A DNA stretch of 64,000 nt from Sporosarcina sp. Marseille-Q4063 (GCF_018309085.1 NZ_CP070502.1:1178001-1242000), one strand, 5' to 3'; shown: positions 26,945 through 35,813, counted from the stretch's first letter. Numbers and translations: made by a program. The notes: generated by a model from the letters alone, not told the origin.

Positions 26945-28077
26945 AATATATTAAAAAAATATTCATCGTATCCTTGGCTAGTTTTCTTCTTGCAAGTTGT
27001 GTGGAGACTCAAGCAATCGAAAAAATCGGGATTATAAACGCTCGCGGGCTAGACACTAAGGATGACTTGATCGAAACTACAGTCGTCGCTTTTCAATTTA
27101 CCCCTGAAGCAAAAGAAATGACAAAAGTGATAACTGGAAAAGGAAAAACGGTTAAAGGCGCTTTGGAGAGTGCTGAAAGTTCCGCTTTATACAAACTGGC
27201 CCCCGGTAAGATAAAACTTAGTGTATTCGGAAAAGAACTGGCTGAAAAAGGAATTTTGCCTTTTTTGGATACAGCCGCGCGAGATGCTCGAGTTCCCGAT
27301 TTGATGTATTTATCAGTGAGTAAAACAACTGCAAAAGAATTATTGTCAATCAGCGAAGAAAATATTGCGACGAATATTGGACAGTTTTTACACGGCTTGA
27401 TCGAGAATCATTCGACCGGTCATAATATTCCTCGAAAAACATTACAAGACTTTTTGCGAATTTACTATGATGTCGGTCATGACAATGTTCTTCCTCTCTT
27501 TGAAATAGAGGAAGACGCGCCAAAACTAGTTAGCTTTGCGTTATTTAAAGGCGATCAGATGGTGGGCGAGTTGACCAATGATGAAATAACCCTAATCAAT
27601 ATAATGGATCGAACCGTAGAAGAACACCCGCTTGAATTTTCATTTCCCCTTGAACCCTTTAAAGACCACCTTGAAGAAAGAGAAAGAATGCCGCAAGAAA
27701 CAGAGGTTCAGATTATGTTTCTGATAGACAAAGGGAATAGTAAAACAAAAATAGTGGATATTGATCGTTTAGCCTTTCAAACAGACACAACATTGAAATT
27801 GCGTTTATTGGAACAGTCTTCAGGAATTGTTTTGAAAAAGTCGCAGGTCATTACGTTGCTGGAAAAAGAAGTGAAAAAGGAAATGGAAAATCGTTTTGAA
27901 AAGCTGTTGGTTAAGGTTCAAAAACTTGACACCGACCCCTTTGGCTACGGACGTCTTTATAAAAAAACTCAAAAAGGAAAAGAGTTAACTATTGAGGAGT
28001 GGCGCGAGATATATCCGACAATCGAGGTTGACTTTAATGTCGATGTAGAAATTATTCAGCATGGCGTGATTGATTGA
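26941..28077 (+). CDS. Spore germination lipoprotein, Ger(x)C family (ger operon 2)
   Basis: A 378-residue C subunit. The lipoprotein signal ends FLLASC (Cys20); then EKIGIINARGLDTKDD, the family opening. The middle domain shows ALYKLAPGKIKLSVFGKELAEKG, and the C-terminal domain ends with the amphipathic helix EKEVKKEMENRFEKLL followed by DPFGYGRLYKK. The gene ends the operon and is followed by a terminator. Confidence 0.9.
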   Translation: MKYIKKIFIVSLASFLLASCVETQAIEKIGIINARGLDTKDDLIETTVVAFQFTPEAKEMTKVITGKGKTVKGALESAESSALYKLAPGKIKLSVFGKELAEKGILPFLDTAARDARVPDLMYLSVSKTTAKELLSISEENIATNIGQFLHGLIENHSTGHNIPRKTLQDFLRIYYDVGHDNVLPLFEIEEDAPKLVSFALFKGDQMVGELTNDEITLINIMDRTVEEHPLEFSFPLEPFKDHLEERERMPQETEVQIMFLIDKGNSKTKIVDIDRLAFQTDTTLKLRLLEQSSGIVLKKSQVITLLEKEVKKEMENRFEKLLVKVQKLDTDPFGYGRLYKKTQKGKELTIEEWREIYPTIEVDFNVDVEIIQHGVID

Positions 28078-28081
28078 ACGA

Positions 28082-28121
28082 AGAGCGACAGCGTCTTTTT
28101 ATAACACTGTCGCTCTTTTTT
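28082..28121 (+). terminator. Terminator of ger operon 2
   Basis: Perfect stem GAGCGACAG/CTGTCGCTC followed by six T residues, starting 4 nt after the gerC stop. Confidence 0.9.
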
Positions 28122-28231
28122 GCGCATTTTTAGCATAGATTTTATGATTCATTTAATAAAATGGTAACTTCTATACTCAGTTTTCGTTATAATTAGTATA
28201 CAATAGCGATCGGAAATAGGAGGTACATTGT

Positions 28232-29134
28232 ATGAAGCCAAAGCCGATTTACGTTGAAATTCCCATTTACGCTAAACTTGATGATCTATGGGAAGCTTCA
28301 CAAAACCCGCAGTTGCATGAACAATGGGATCTTCGTTTTTCCTCTATCACCTACCTACCGAAAAAAGAAAACGAAGTCCAACAATTTACCTATACAAGAA
28401 CAGTTGGTCCATTTTATAAAGTCGAGGGATGGGGAAAAAGTGTTGGATCTTATCAAAATGATAAACAAAGAACTTCCTCTCTTCACTTTGGCACCGACCA
28501 AAAGCTCTCCCCTATCAGAGAAGGACGCGGATATTGGAAATATGAACAACTAGACGATTCCGTCAAATTTTTAACGCAATACGATTATGACGTCAACTTT
28601 GGTCGATCCGGAAAAATAGCAGACAAATTTGTTTTCCGTCCGCTTATCGGCTGGGCAACGGCGTTAAGTTTTGACGTGTTAAAAAGATGGCTAGAAAAAG
28701 GTGAGACCCCCGCCGCCCAGTACATCCGATTTTTCAGTACATATATAATTTCTTTGGCATTCGTATTTATATGGATGTACCAGGGGTTAATTCCCAAAAT
28801 TATTGGCATGCATCCCGCAGAACTTGCAATGGTTGGAAATGTTTTTTCTGATAGTCAGGTAACATTAACGGTGATGATTATCGGCGTGTTGGAAGTGCTG
28901 TTTGGTCTTTTATGGCTTGTCTATCGTCGAAAAAATCATTTGTTTCTATTGCAGCTGATATTGTTTCCTTTATTAACGATTGCAGCGGTCGTTGCTGTTC
29001 CTGAAACAGCGATTCACCCGTTCAACCCTGTGACGTTCAATTTTTCGTTAATTATTCTGTCGCTGATTGGATTCATGCTATCGAAGGATGTTCCGTCTGC
29101 AAGAAGTTGTCTTAGAAAACGACGAGGTGTTTAA
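28232..29134 (+). CDS. SRPBCC-domain membrane protein with DoxX-like C terminus (YndG-like)
   Basis: A 300-residue protein. The first ~150 residues resemble a SRPBCC/polyketide-cyclase fold (YVEIPIYAKLDDLWEASQNPQLHEQWDLRF is a START-like opening, paraphrased here from positions 28244-28330), and the C-terminal half holds four hydrophobic helices of the DoxX-like type (ISLAFVFIWMYQGLIPKIIG). B. subtilis has a comparable yndG-yndH-yndJ order, which this and the next two genes appear to match. AGGAGG precedes the ATG by 8 nt. Function unknown. Confidence 0.75.
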   Translation: MKPKPIYVEIPIYAKLDDLWEASQNPQLHEQWDLRFSSITYLPKKENEVQQFTYTRTVGPFYKVEGWGKSVGSYQNDKQRTSSLHFGTDQKLSPIREGRGYWKYEQLDDSVKFLTQYDYDVNFGRSGKIADKFVFRPLIGWATALSFDVLKRWLEKGETPAAQYIRFFSTYIISLAFVFIWMYQGLIPKIIGMHPAELAMVGNVFSDSQVTLTVMIIGVLEVLFGLLWLVYRRKNHLFLLQLILFPLLTIAAVVAVPETAIHPFNPVTFNFSLIILSLIGFMLSKDVPSARSCLRKRRGV

Positions 29135-29135
29135 C

Positions 29136-29750
29136 ATGTCTATATTTAAAAAAGTAATGGGCAATGATTTTTCACGGCTGCATCCGATGCTTCAAAAGCG
29201 ATACAACTTGCCGGAAGGCACTATTTTCAAAGCTTCTGGAATTATGAATGAAATAAAAGGCGGTCCAAAATGGCTCTCTCCCCTATTTCGAATTGGTACA
29301 AAGTGGAAGTTACTTTTTCCCGAACGCGGAAAATCAATCCCGTTTTCAATTACGAATACTTCCTATATAACTGAAGACGGCGAGAGTCATGTTCATTGGC
29401 AACGGATTTTTTATTTCGGAAATCAAAAAAGGTATTTCAATGCACTGATGAGTCTTGATGAAAAGCGGGTCGTTATTAAAGATTATTTAGGGGAACCGCA
29501 TGTCGTATATGCCGACTTGGCGTTTACGGTGACTGCGAAGGGACATTTAAAGATCACCTCTTTGAATCAAAGACTCGTTCTAGGAAAACTTGAAATTCCT
29601 CTGCCGAAACTATTTCAAGGCCTGGCAACCGTGACGGAGAAATATGTGGATGAACTGGGATGCTATCAAATTACTGTACATGTGGAAAACCCATTAATCG
29701 GAACCGTATTTTCATATGAGGGGAAGTTTTATGCCGATGAAGATGCGTAA
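29136..29750 (+). CDS. DUF4166 protein (YndH-like)
   Basis: A 204-residue protein matching the DUF4166 pattern: FSRLHPMLQKRYNLP near the start, EDGESHVHWQRIFYF in the middle and a C-terminal YQITVHVENPLIGTVFSYEG. No signal peptide or membrane helix is seen. ATG 29136 lies 1 nt after the upstream stop and behind GAGGTG; an upstream in-frame start at 29067 would run inside the previous gene. The last 20 nt overlap the next gene, so the three are translated as a set. Function unknown. Confidence 0.75.
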   Translation: MSIFKKVMGNDFSRLHPMLQKRYNLPEGTIFKASGIMNEIKGGPKWLSPLFRIGTKWKLLFPERGKSIPFSITNTSYITEDGESHVHWQRIFYFGNQKRYFNALMSLDEKRVVIKDYLGEPHVVYADLAFTVTAKGHLKITSLNQRLVLGKLEIPLPKLFQGLATVTEKYVDELGCYQITVHVENPLIGTVFSYEGKFYADEDA

Positions 29751-31320
29751 TTTTGCGCTTATACATAGTTTGCTTGTTATTATTTTGATGATTGTCGGCA
29801 CAACCCAGTGGCCGTTTCTGCTTTTAACAGTTGCGCAACTGGTGTATGTTCCGATTGCTTTGCGGCTCGTGATGGTTCCAGGTGATTGGTTGTCGAGGTA
29901 TTATTATTTCTTTGCGATACCTGCTTATGTTTCAGTTGTGCTACTTCAAATAACTGTTTCTAATTGGGATGGCCTCTTGGCCGGTGTATATTTAATTTTC
30001 ACAGTTACCATTGCGTTTTATGGATTATCTCGATTTTTCACGAGAGGCTTTACGAACATTGAAGAGTTTGCGATTGATTGCGGGCTTATGTATTTAGCGC
30101 TTGGCGGCGGATGGTATTTTGCGTATATAGCAGGAATCGACACTGGATTTACGCCGTTGATCACGTGGTTGACGGGCATTCATTTTCATTACTCCGCGTT
30201 TTTATTGCCGATTTTCGTTGGGTTTTTAGGGAGGCTTTATAAAACTACTTTTTACAAAGTTATTTGTGCAGTCATCATAGCATCTCCGATGGTTGTCGCC
30301 ATTGGCATCACGTTTTCACGGTGGATTGAACTTCTATCAGTCATTCTTTATATGGTCGGTCTATATGGTTTACTTTATCTCACATGGAAAACGCCGTTTG
30401 TAAGTCGGATTCAAAAATGGTTCATTCGAATTTCATTTGCAGCACTTGGGTTGACCATTATTTTCTCGTTGTTTTATGCGCTTGGGAACGGGTTCGGAAT
30501 AATTTCTGTTTCCATCGATTTTATGTTGCGTTTTCATGGTTTACTAAACTGTGTTTTATTTGCAATGATTGGCCTTATCGGGTGGGCATTGTCCGTTCCA
30601 AAAACAACTTTTTCACCACCGATATTTCCTGTTAGTCAGATTCGAGGCAAGTTTTTATACGATGGATATTCCGATGATATCTCCGGACTTGTTGATGATA
30701 TGAAAGTATTCGAAATGGATTCCAATACGCTTTCGCCGAAGATTGTCGATTTCTATGAAAACACAGTGGATTACCGATTATTTGCTAGTGTGAAATGGCA
30801 TGATTGGTTCATGCCTTTTGCTATTGTCTACAAGTTAATTAGTCGGAAAATGGAACAAATAAATCTGCCTTTGCATCGAAGAGAAGTTGAAATGACCGGG
30901 ATGATTCATTCGGTTGATGGAAAACTGGATGGTCGTGAAAGGGTTCGCGCGTGGATTCGAAATGTTAATCATGAGACCGCCTTCGTCGCGCTTTATTCCA
31001 TTCATGAAAATGAAGGTCGTACTTATATGAATATCGCTTTGCCATTGCCATTTTCAGCAATGATTGGCGCGTTGGATTTAATACAACATGGGAGTGACTT
31101 GCAACTTACAAGTAAAAAACTAAACTCCCCCACTTCAGATGCCGGGATTTATTTAGCCATAAAGAAAAGGCTTTTAAAATTACCGATTGAGGAAGACTTT
31201 TTTGTACGAGAAACTGAGGATGGATCGCTGATTGCTAATCATAAAATGTGGATTTTCTCGATTCCATTCCTCACAATTAATTATTCGATTCGTCACAGTT
31301 CAATTGGAAGACCGTTCTAG
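29731..31320 (+). CDS. yndJ: YndJ-like multi-pass membrane protein
   Basis: A 529-residue protein with about ten hydrophobic segments in the first 300 residues and a soluble C-terminal domain (roughly 310-529) that contains stretches recalling the preceding DUF4166 protein (HRREVEMTGMIHSVDG). It resembles B. subtilis YndJ in length and place. ATG 29731 is favoured by GAGGGG 7 nt upstream; an ATG at 29716 is in frame but overlaps that site. The gene overlaps the DUF4166 gene by 20 nt. No function is known; the trio may handle a lipid or small hydrophobic ligand, given the SRPBCC partner. Confidence 0.75.
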   Translation: MPMKMRNFALIHSLLVIILMIVGTTQWPFLLLTVAQLVYVPIALRLVMVPGDWLSRYYYFFAIPAYVSVVLLQITVSNWDGLLAGVYLIFTVTIAFYGLSRFFTRGFTNIEEFAIDCGLMYLALGGGWYFAYIAGIDTGFTPLITWLTGIHFHYSAFLLPIFVGFLGRLYKTTFYKVICAVIIASPMVVAIGITFSRWIELLSVILYMVGLYGLLYLTWKTPFVSRIQKWFIRISFAALGLTIIFSLFYALGNGFGIISVSIDFMLRFHGLLNCVLFAMIGLIGWALSVPKTTFSPPIFPVSQIRGKFLYDGYSDDISGLVDDMKVFEMDSNTLSPKIVDFYENTVDYRLFASVKWHDWFMPFAIVYKLISRKMEQINLPLHRREVEMTGMIHSVDGKLDGRERVRAWIRNVNHETAFVALYSIHENEGRTYMNIALPLPFSAMIGALDLIQHGSDLQLTSKKLNSPTSDAGIYLAIKKRLLKLPIEEDFFVRETEDGSLIANHKMWIFSIPFLTINYSIRHSSIGRPF

Positions 31321-31367
31321 AAAAATTATGATAGGATAGACTACGGAAGAATAAGGAGTGAACCTAC

Positions 31368-31967
31368 ATGCTAAAAAAACAATTGGAACAATATATAGCA
31401 GAGCTATTACTAAATGACCCAGAAAAAATCGAATTACATAAAGTAGAAAAAGAATATGCAGAAAAACACCAACTCTTGCCTGCTGGTGTTGAAGTCGTTC
31501 TACAGGATGCCGCTTCTCGCTTTTCAGATGCTTATTTGGAGCGATGCGAAAAAGAAACGGTTGCCCTCATAATTGTAGAAACGCCTAAGTTTTTGGATGA
31601 AAAAATTGAACATTTGCATACGCGTATGAATGAATTCTTATACGTCGAATCAAAATCATTTGATCTTGTCGGTGTCGATGCCGTTTCGTTAGAAGTTGAT
31701 GATGTGTTCGGAACTTACACAGCGATGTTCGGACTGAAAATGAAAAAGAAATATGAATCACGGATAAAAGAGTATTTGGATGCGAATTTATCTGGTGAAG
31801 CAGGAAAATATAGCGTGGCTTTCTCCGGAAAAGATGGTTTATTTGATATGAATTTCGCACTGAGTTATGCAGCTGGTTTTAATGAAGAAATGACATTTTT
31901 AGATGCTTATGACCTCATCTACTCATTCGTCTTTTCAATGGTTGCGGAAATCGAGGATGCTGAATGA
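31368..31967 (+). CDS. Conserved hypothetical protein
   Basis: A 199-residue soluble acidic protein that I cannot assign to a named domain. It opens with a helical, charged segment (LKKQLEQYIAELLLND) and its C-terminal half is alpha/beta-like with LFDMNFALSYAAGF. Similar proteins may carry an unreliable aminotransferase label in databases; no PLP-lysine motif is visible here. The final ATGA overlaps the start of the methyltransferase gene, so the two products are coupled and may work together. A GGAGTG ribosome site precedes the ATG. Confidence 0.6.
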   Translation: MLKKQLEQYIAELLLNDPEKIELHKVEKEYAEKHQLLPAGVEVVLQDAASRFSDAYLERCEKETVALIIVETPKFLDEKIEHLHTRMNEFLYVESKSFDLVGVDAVSLEVDDVFGTYTAMFGLKMKKKYESRIKEYLDANLSGEAGKYSVAFSGKDGLFDMNFALSYAAGFNEEMTFLDAYDLIYSFVFSMVAEIEDAE

Positions 31968-32905
31968 CCAGTCCTGAATTTATTTATACTTATGTACGGC
32001 ACGGGGATGAATACGATTTATGCCAATTAGAAATGCGTTCTTTTTTTGGATTTGATTCGAAATCGAATGTATTGTTAGGCGATGTTGAGATCAATCCTAG
32101 CCGGAGTCCTTTTATGAAAGAGCGGCTTGAAGTGTTATATGATGCTAATAGTTGGGAGAGTCTTGTCCAACAAGTTGGGCAACTGGATGTTTCGGGTACG
32201 ACTTTTAAAGTTGTTTGCATGAATACGATGGATTTGGACGGGACGAAAAAGATTGAACATGCGAATCGACGTAAAATCGAGCGTGAAATCGGATTGCAGA
32301 TTAACGGCGAACCTGATTTGTTTCATCCTGAAACTGTATATGGATTTTTGGTGCTGGATGAGCACTGGTATTTCGGGAAGTATGTTGAGAGCGAATCAGT
32401 TTGGTATCGTCATCAGAATAAACCGCATAGCTATTCTACTGCGCTGAGTACGCGTGTTGCTAGAGCTGTTGCAAATATTGCGGTTCCAAATCCAGACGGG
32501 TTAAAAGTGATTGACCCATGTTGCGGAATTGGAAATGTGCTTGTTGAGGCGCTTTCGATGGGAATCGACATTATCGGTCGGGATATTAACCCGCTTGTTA
32601 TTGAGCCGGCGAAGGAAAATATTGCGTACTTTGGACTTTCTGGAGATGTCGAGCACGGTGCCATTGCAGAAGTTTCGGGAACTTATGATGTCGCGATTAT
32701 TGATATGCCTTATAATATTTTTTCGGAGGCGACACCTGAGGATCAGCTCGATATTTTGCGACAAGCACGTCGAATTGCTGATAGGGTTATCGTTGTGACG
32801 ATTGATACGATTGATCATATGATTGAAGAAGTCGGGTTTACGATTTCAGACCGTTGTGAAGCGAAAAAAGGATTGTTTGTGAGGCAAGTGCTTGTTTGTG
32901 AGTGA
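31964..32905 (+). CDS. TRM11/UPF0020-like RNA methyltransferase
   Basis: A 313-residue S-adenosylmethionine-dependent methylase. The cofactor site is VIDPCCGIGNVLVEAL followed by GRDINPLVIEPAKEN, and the catalytic motif is IIDMPYNIF, the (D/N)PPY-class tetrapeptide used for amino-group methylation of bases. The N-terminal ~160 residues (YTYVRHGDEYDLCQLEMRSF onward) resemble the RNA-binding part of TRM11-like enzymes, so a tRNA or rRNA target is likely. It overlaps the unknown gene upstream by 4 nt and is followed by a terminator. Confidence 0.8.
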   Translation: MTSPEFIYTYVRHGDEYDLCQLEMRSFFGFDSKSNVLLGDVEINPSRSPFMKERLEVLYDANSWESLVQQVGQLDVSGTTFKVVCMNTMDLDGTKKIEHANRRKIEREIGLQINGEPDLFHPETVYGFLVLDEHWYFGKYVESESVWYRHQNKPHSYSTALSTRVARAVANIAVPNPDGLKVIDPCCGIGNVLVEALSMGIDIIGRDINPLVIEPAKENIAYFGLSGDVEHGAIAEVSGTYDVAIIDMPYNIFSEATPEDQLDILRQARRIADRVIVVTIDTIDHMIEEVGFTISDRCEAKKGLFVRQVLVCE

Positions 32906-32913
32906 ATTGTTGG

Positions 32914-32942
32914 ACCGCGCGGGTTGGTGGCGCGGTTTTTTT
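32914..32942 (+). terminator. Terminator after the RNA methyltransferase gene
   Basis: Perfect stem ACCGCGC/GCGCGGT with a 9-nt loop and a 7-nt T run. Confidence 0.85.
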
Positions 32943-32967
32943 GATGGGTTTGGTCGGATTGGAGTGG

Positions 32968-33071
32968 GCTTTAGTCGTTTGGGTGACAGCTATAGTCGTT
33001 TCGATCGCGCTTTAGTCGTTTCGAAGCCGGCTTTGGTCGTTTGCGAGCGTGCTATGGTCGTTTGTGTAATA
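32968..33071. repeat. Five tandem copies of a ~21-nt GC-richer repeat
   Basis: Units begin at 32968, 32989, 33009, 33030 and 33051 with spacing 21, 20, 21 and 21. The shared core is GCTWTRGTCGTTT followed by about eight variable, GC-rich bases. The block sits between the terminator of the methyltransferase gene and the convergent PspC gene. A short frame across it is open but its product is simply the repeat translated (periodic SRF/ALVV-like units) and looks non-genuine. Confidence 0.8.
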
Positions 33072-33084
33072 AGTCCAGTTTGAA

Positions 33085-33267
33085 TCAATAAAGCGATGGG
33101 TCAGTTTTTAATAACGCAGCAAGAAGTATATAAACCACGAGTGATCCTGGGATGAAAATAAATAACACTCTTACAATCAAAAGGTTTATTCCGAAAAAAT
33201 CAGCAATCCCAGCACATACACCAAATAACACTTTTCCCTTTGAAGATTTCATTAATCGATTCAACAT
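33085..33267 (-). CDS. Small PspC-domain membrane protein
   Basis: A 60-residue protein that is essentially one PspC domain: KGKVLFGVCAGIADFFGINLL followed by a membrane helix (VRVLFIFIPGSLVVYILLAALL). PspC proteins take part in the envelope stress response in enterics; in Bacillales they are common as short stand-alone genes. GGAGGGG precedes the ATG by a few bases. No psp partner genes are nearby. Confidence 0.85.
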   Translation of the reverse strand: MLNRLMKSSKGKVLFGVCAGIADFFGINLLIVRVLFIFIPGSLVVYILLAALLKTDPSLY

Positions 33268-33325
33268 AATCCCCTCCTAATTTTCCGACCTACTACGACT
33301 ACGTTCCAAGCCCTAAATAAGTTTC

Positions 33326-33354
33326 AAAAAGCCAACTGCGGTTAGTTGGCTTTC
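33326..33354 (-). terminator. Terminator of SRPBCC/ArsR module 1
   Basis: Perfect stem AAAAGCCAACT/AGTTGGCTTT; T run on the minus strand, overlapping the arsR stop. Confidence 0.85.
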
Positions 33355-33676
33355 ATTTATCTTCTTCAACAATCATTTTAAGTTTCTCCAATTTATCATC
33401 CCAATACTGTTCATAGAATTCTAACCACTGCTTTAGTGTTTGCAACGGCTTTGCTTCTAATCGATACAACTTTTCTCTGCCTGCTTTTTGTGAACTGACC
33501 AACCCTGCTGATTCAAGTATGCCCAGGTGTTTTGTGACCGCAGTTCGGCTCATCGTAAAATGACTGCTTAATGATGCAATCGACAATTGACCTTCAGCTA
33601 GTAGTTCGAGTAGTTTACGCCGCGTCGGATCTGCGATTGCTTGAAAAACATCGTATTTTTGTGGTTCTTCCGACAT
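33353..33676 (-). CDS. ArsR-family transcriptional regulator (module 1)
   Basis: A 107-residue winged-helix repressor. It opens with FQAIADPTRRKLLELLAEGQ, followed by the recognition region HFTMSRTAVTKHLGILE and a beta-wing VSSQKAGREKLYRLEA. No arsenic or metal-binding CxC is present, so it belongs to the ADPTRR group found with SRPBCC proteins. The gene starts right after the SRPBCC stop. A large dyad over the operon promoter is its likely operator. Confidence 0.9.
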   Translation of the reverse strand: MSEEPQKYDVFQAIADPTRRKLLELLAEGQLSIASLSSHFTMSRTAVTKHLGILESAGLVSSQKAGREKLYRLEAKPLQTLKQWLEFYEQYWDDKLEKLKMIVEEDK

Positions 33677-34105
33677 TTATTCCTCAACTACTGTTTTCAG
33701 TTTTTGAACGAGACCATCCCATCCACCGGACATACGTGCGCGAACTTCTGAATGTGATTGACCGAATTCGGTTTCTTTGTATTCATCCCAACCTGCATGG
33801 ATGAGTGTTACTTCCGTTTGTTCAGCTGCTACTTCTATTAATTCAAACGTGATGAGCCATTGGTCTCCCCATTCGAAGGATAAACGGTTTGGTTCGTTTA
33901 CTTCTGTCACTTTGCATGCAGAATTCCCCCAAGGGCCAGCTTGCAAAATAAATTCTTTTCCTTCTATTGGCTCCATATCGTTGGGCATAAACCATGCACC
34001 GATCCCTTCGGCTGTGGCGACATAATTCCAAACTTTTTCGATAGGCGCGTTGATCACTATTTTCTTTACTACTTCGGCGAATTGTTCGTTGTTATTAGTG
34101 GACAT
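33677..34105 (-). CDS. SRPBCC (AHSA1-like) protein (module 1)
   Basis: A 142-residue START-like fold protein of the activator-of-Hsp90 homologue 1 type. Typical strings are KKIVINAPIEKVWNYVATAEGIGAWF, split here around the PIEKVWNYV helix, and LSFEWGDQW. These proteins bind a hydrophobic ligand and are often encoded with an ArsR repressor. GGGAGG precedes the ATG. Here the SRPBCC gene comes first, opposite to module 2 at 41 kb. Confidence 0.88.
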   Translation of the reverse strand: MSTNNNEQFAEVVKKIVINAPIEKVWNYVATAEGIGAWFMPNDMEPIEGKEFILQAGPWGNSACKVTEVNEPNRLSFEWGDQWLITFELIEVAAEQTEVTLIHAGWDEYKETEFGQSHSEVRARMSGGWDGLVQKLKTVVEE

Positions 34106-34130
34106 ATTATTTCCTCCCTAGAAATCAAAT

Positions 34131-34182
34131 GAAACCTTTTGGTTGTACATCAACTATATACAACCAAGTGGTTTCATGTCAA
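34131..34182 (-). promoter_or_regulatory. Promoter with nested dyad operator, ArsR/SRPBCC module 1
   Basis: On the minus strand TTGACA (34182-34177) is followed after 18 nt by TATAGT (34158-34153). Over and beyond it lies a striking symmetric array: GAAACC-N4-GGTTGTA, an 11-nt centre, then TACAACC-N4-GGTTTC (34175-34131). A repressor bound here would block polymerase, so autoregulation by the module's ArsR protein is inferred. Confidence 0.75.
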
Positions 34183-34231
34183 CTATTATTCACGTTTGCC
34201 AAACGCCAACAACAATTAGTGTTCATCAATC

Positions 34232-34266
34232 AAAAAAGAGTGCTCAGCCATCCAGACTGAGCACTC
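34232..34266 (-). terminator. Terminator after pepA
   Basis: Perfect stem GAGTGCTCAG/CTGAGCACTC with a T run on the minus strand. Confidence 0.9.
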
Positions 34267-34272
34267 CCGTTA

Positions 34273-35661
34273 TTACTTCGAAACAAATGTTGTAAAGTCA
34301 GCTAATAGTCTTGCGCCATAACCTGTTGCAGACTTTGCATAATAGCCGGATGCTTTACTTTTATCCATGACGCCAGCCATATCGACGTGCAGCCATTTGC
34401 TTTCTTTCGGCACGAAGCGGCGAAGGAATAGACCCGCTGTAATTGAACCTGCCACACTTAGTGAACTGATGTTGTTCATGTCCGCGTAGTCGCTATCTAG
34501 CGAGTTGTCATATGCTTCAACTAATGGCATTGGCCAGATGAAATCACCGTTTTTGTCGCCGATTTTTTTGATCTCAGCTGATAGTTCCTCGTCTCCGAAG
34601 ACACCGCCTAATTCAGTTCCGAGTGCATTCACAACTGCGCCTGTCAGTGTTGCGATGTTTACGATATACTCCGCATTTAATTCGCCTGCGCGAATCAATG
34701 CATCCGCTAAAATCAGACGGCCTTCTGCGTCGGTGTTTCCTACTTGAACTGTCAAACCGTTTTTGTATGTGATTACTTCGCCCGGAAGAACAGAAGTATT
34801 ATCCGGCATGTTTTCAACCATTGGTATTAAGACAACGACGTTCGCTTTCGCTTTTGATTTTGCGAGCAATGTCATCGCGCCCGCAACTGCTGCCGCGCCG
34901 CCCATGTCCATGCGCATATCGCTTAAGTCTTTGCCGCTCTTCAAGCTGATGCCGCCTGTATCAAAAGTGACGCCTTTTCCGACCAATGCAACGAGTGGCT
35001 TCGATTCGTCTCCTTTATAAACAAGTTCGACGAATGCCGGTTTATATGTACTTCCGCGACCGACTGTCAGTACACCGTTCATTTCCATTTCCTCGAGTTT
35101 TTCTTTATCCAGCACATTGACTTCAACTTCTGTGCCTTCAAATTGTTTTTTCAATACTTCCGGAAATGTCTCTGGATTCAAGACATTTGATACTTCATTC
35201 ATAAGATCGCGTGAGAAAGCGGTTGCTTCTGCGCGAATTTCTCCTGTAGTAACGGCTGATTGTACTTGTCCGTCCCCTTCAACTTCTAGCGCAGTACGGA
35301 ATGGCGTAACGCTTGGTTTATACGTAACAAACTGATAAGCACCGAGATTCCAACCTTCGACAAAAGCGGTAAGAACATCTTCTTTATCTAATTCTGCAAA
35401 GCCTCCTGTAATTTCCTCGGCTGCTGCGAATGCTGTTTCTACTTTACGGCTAGCTAAGTCACGTGCAATATTTCCAGCAGTCGCACGAACCTTTTCCAAA
35501 CTTACCGGTGTTTTTTCGTCATTTTTTACGACCACATAATGTTCATCTTTTAGCAAAACGGAACAATGTCCAGCTGGACTGTTTTTCACGAAATTCTTTA
35601 CTGTTTCATTTTCAGCAATTGCTGAGTTGCTTTCGAAAATAACTTTGACTTCGTTCGACAT
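34273..35661 (-). CDS. pepA: Leucyl aminopeptidase (M17)
   Basis: A 462-residue cytosolic aminopeptidase that removes N-terminal residues using two metal ions. The M17 signature NTDAEGRLILADAL is intact, with metal and catalytic residues in GKGVTFDTGGISLKSG (Lys, Asp) and DMGGAAAVAGAM. Length is slightly under the usual 480-500 because the N-terminal regulatory domain is compact. GGGGG lies upstream of the ATG. It is a single-gene unit. Confidence 0.93.
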   Translation of the reverse strand: MSNEVKVIFESNSAIAENETVKNFVKNSPAGHCSVLLKDEHYVVVKNDEKTPVSLEKVRATAGNIARDLASRKVETAFAAAEEITGGFAELDKEDVLTAFVEGWNLGAYQFVTYKPSVTPFRTALEVEGDGQVQSAVTTGEIRAEATAFSRDLMNEVSNVLNPETFPEVLKKQFEGTEVEVNVLDKEKLEEMEMNGVLTVGRGSTYKPAFVELVYKGDESKPLVALVGKGVTFDTGGISLKSGKDLSDMRMDMGGAAAVAGAMTLLAKSKAKANVVVLIPMVENMPDNTSVLPGEVITYKNGLTVQVGNTDAEGRLILADALIRAGELNAEYIVNIATLTGAVVNALGTELGGVFGDEELSAEIKKIGDKNGDFIWPMPLVEAYDNSLDSDYADMNNISSLSVAGSITAGLFLRRFVPKESKWLHVDMAGVMDKSKASGYYAKSATGYGARLLADFTTFVSK

Positions 35662-35769
35662 TAATAAATTCCCCCATAATTCGTGTTGACAAATTCTGTC
35701 TGAAAATTGCCTACACTTATTATAACACTAGCAGACGGTTTCATCTATCGAGTTAGGGTATAAAATTAA

Positions 35770-35813
35770 AAAAACTGCCTAATTAGATAACGGGTTCTCT
35801 TGAGAGGTGCAAA
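35770..35813. repeat. Left inverted repeat flanking the GNAT gene
   Basis: A 44-nt sequence starting AAAAACTGCCTAATTAG and ending GAGAGGTGCAAA. Its reverse complement recurs at 36630-36672 with three differences. Together the copies bracket about 900 nt. Confidence 0.8.

Noticed and set aside
32892..33083. 63-residue open frame over the tandem repeat
   Set aside because: The product is just the 21-nt repeat read in frame, and it overlaps the stop of the methyltransferase gene and its terminator.
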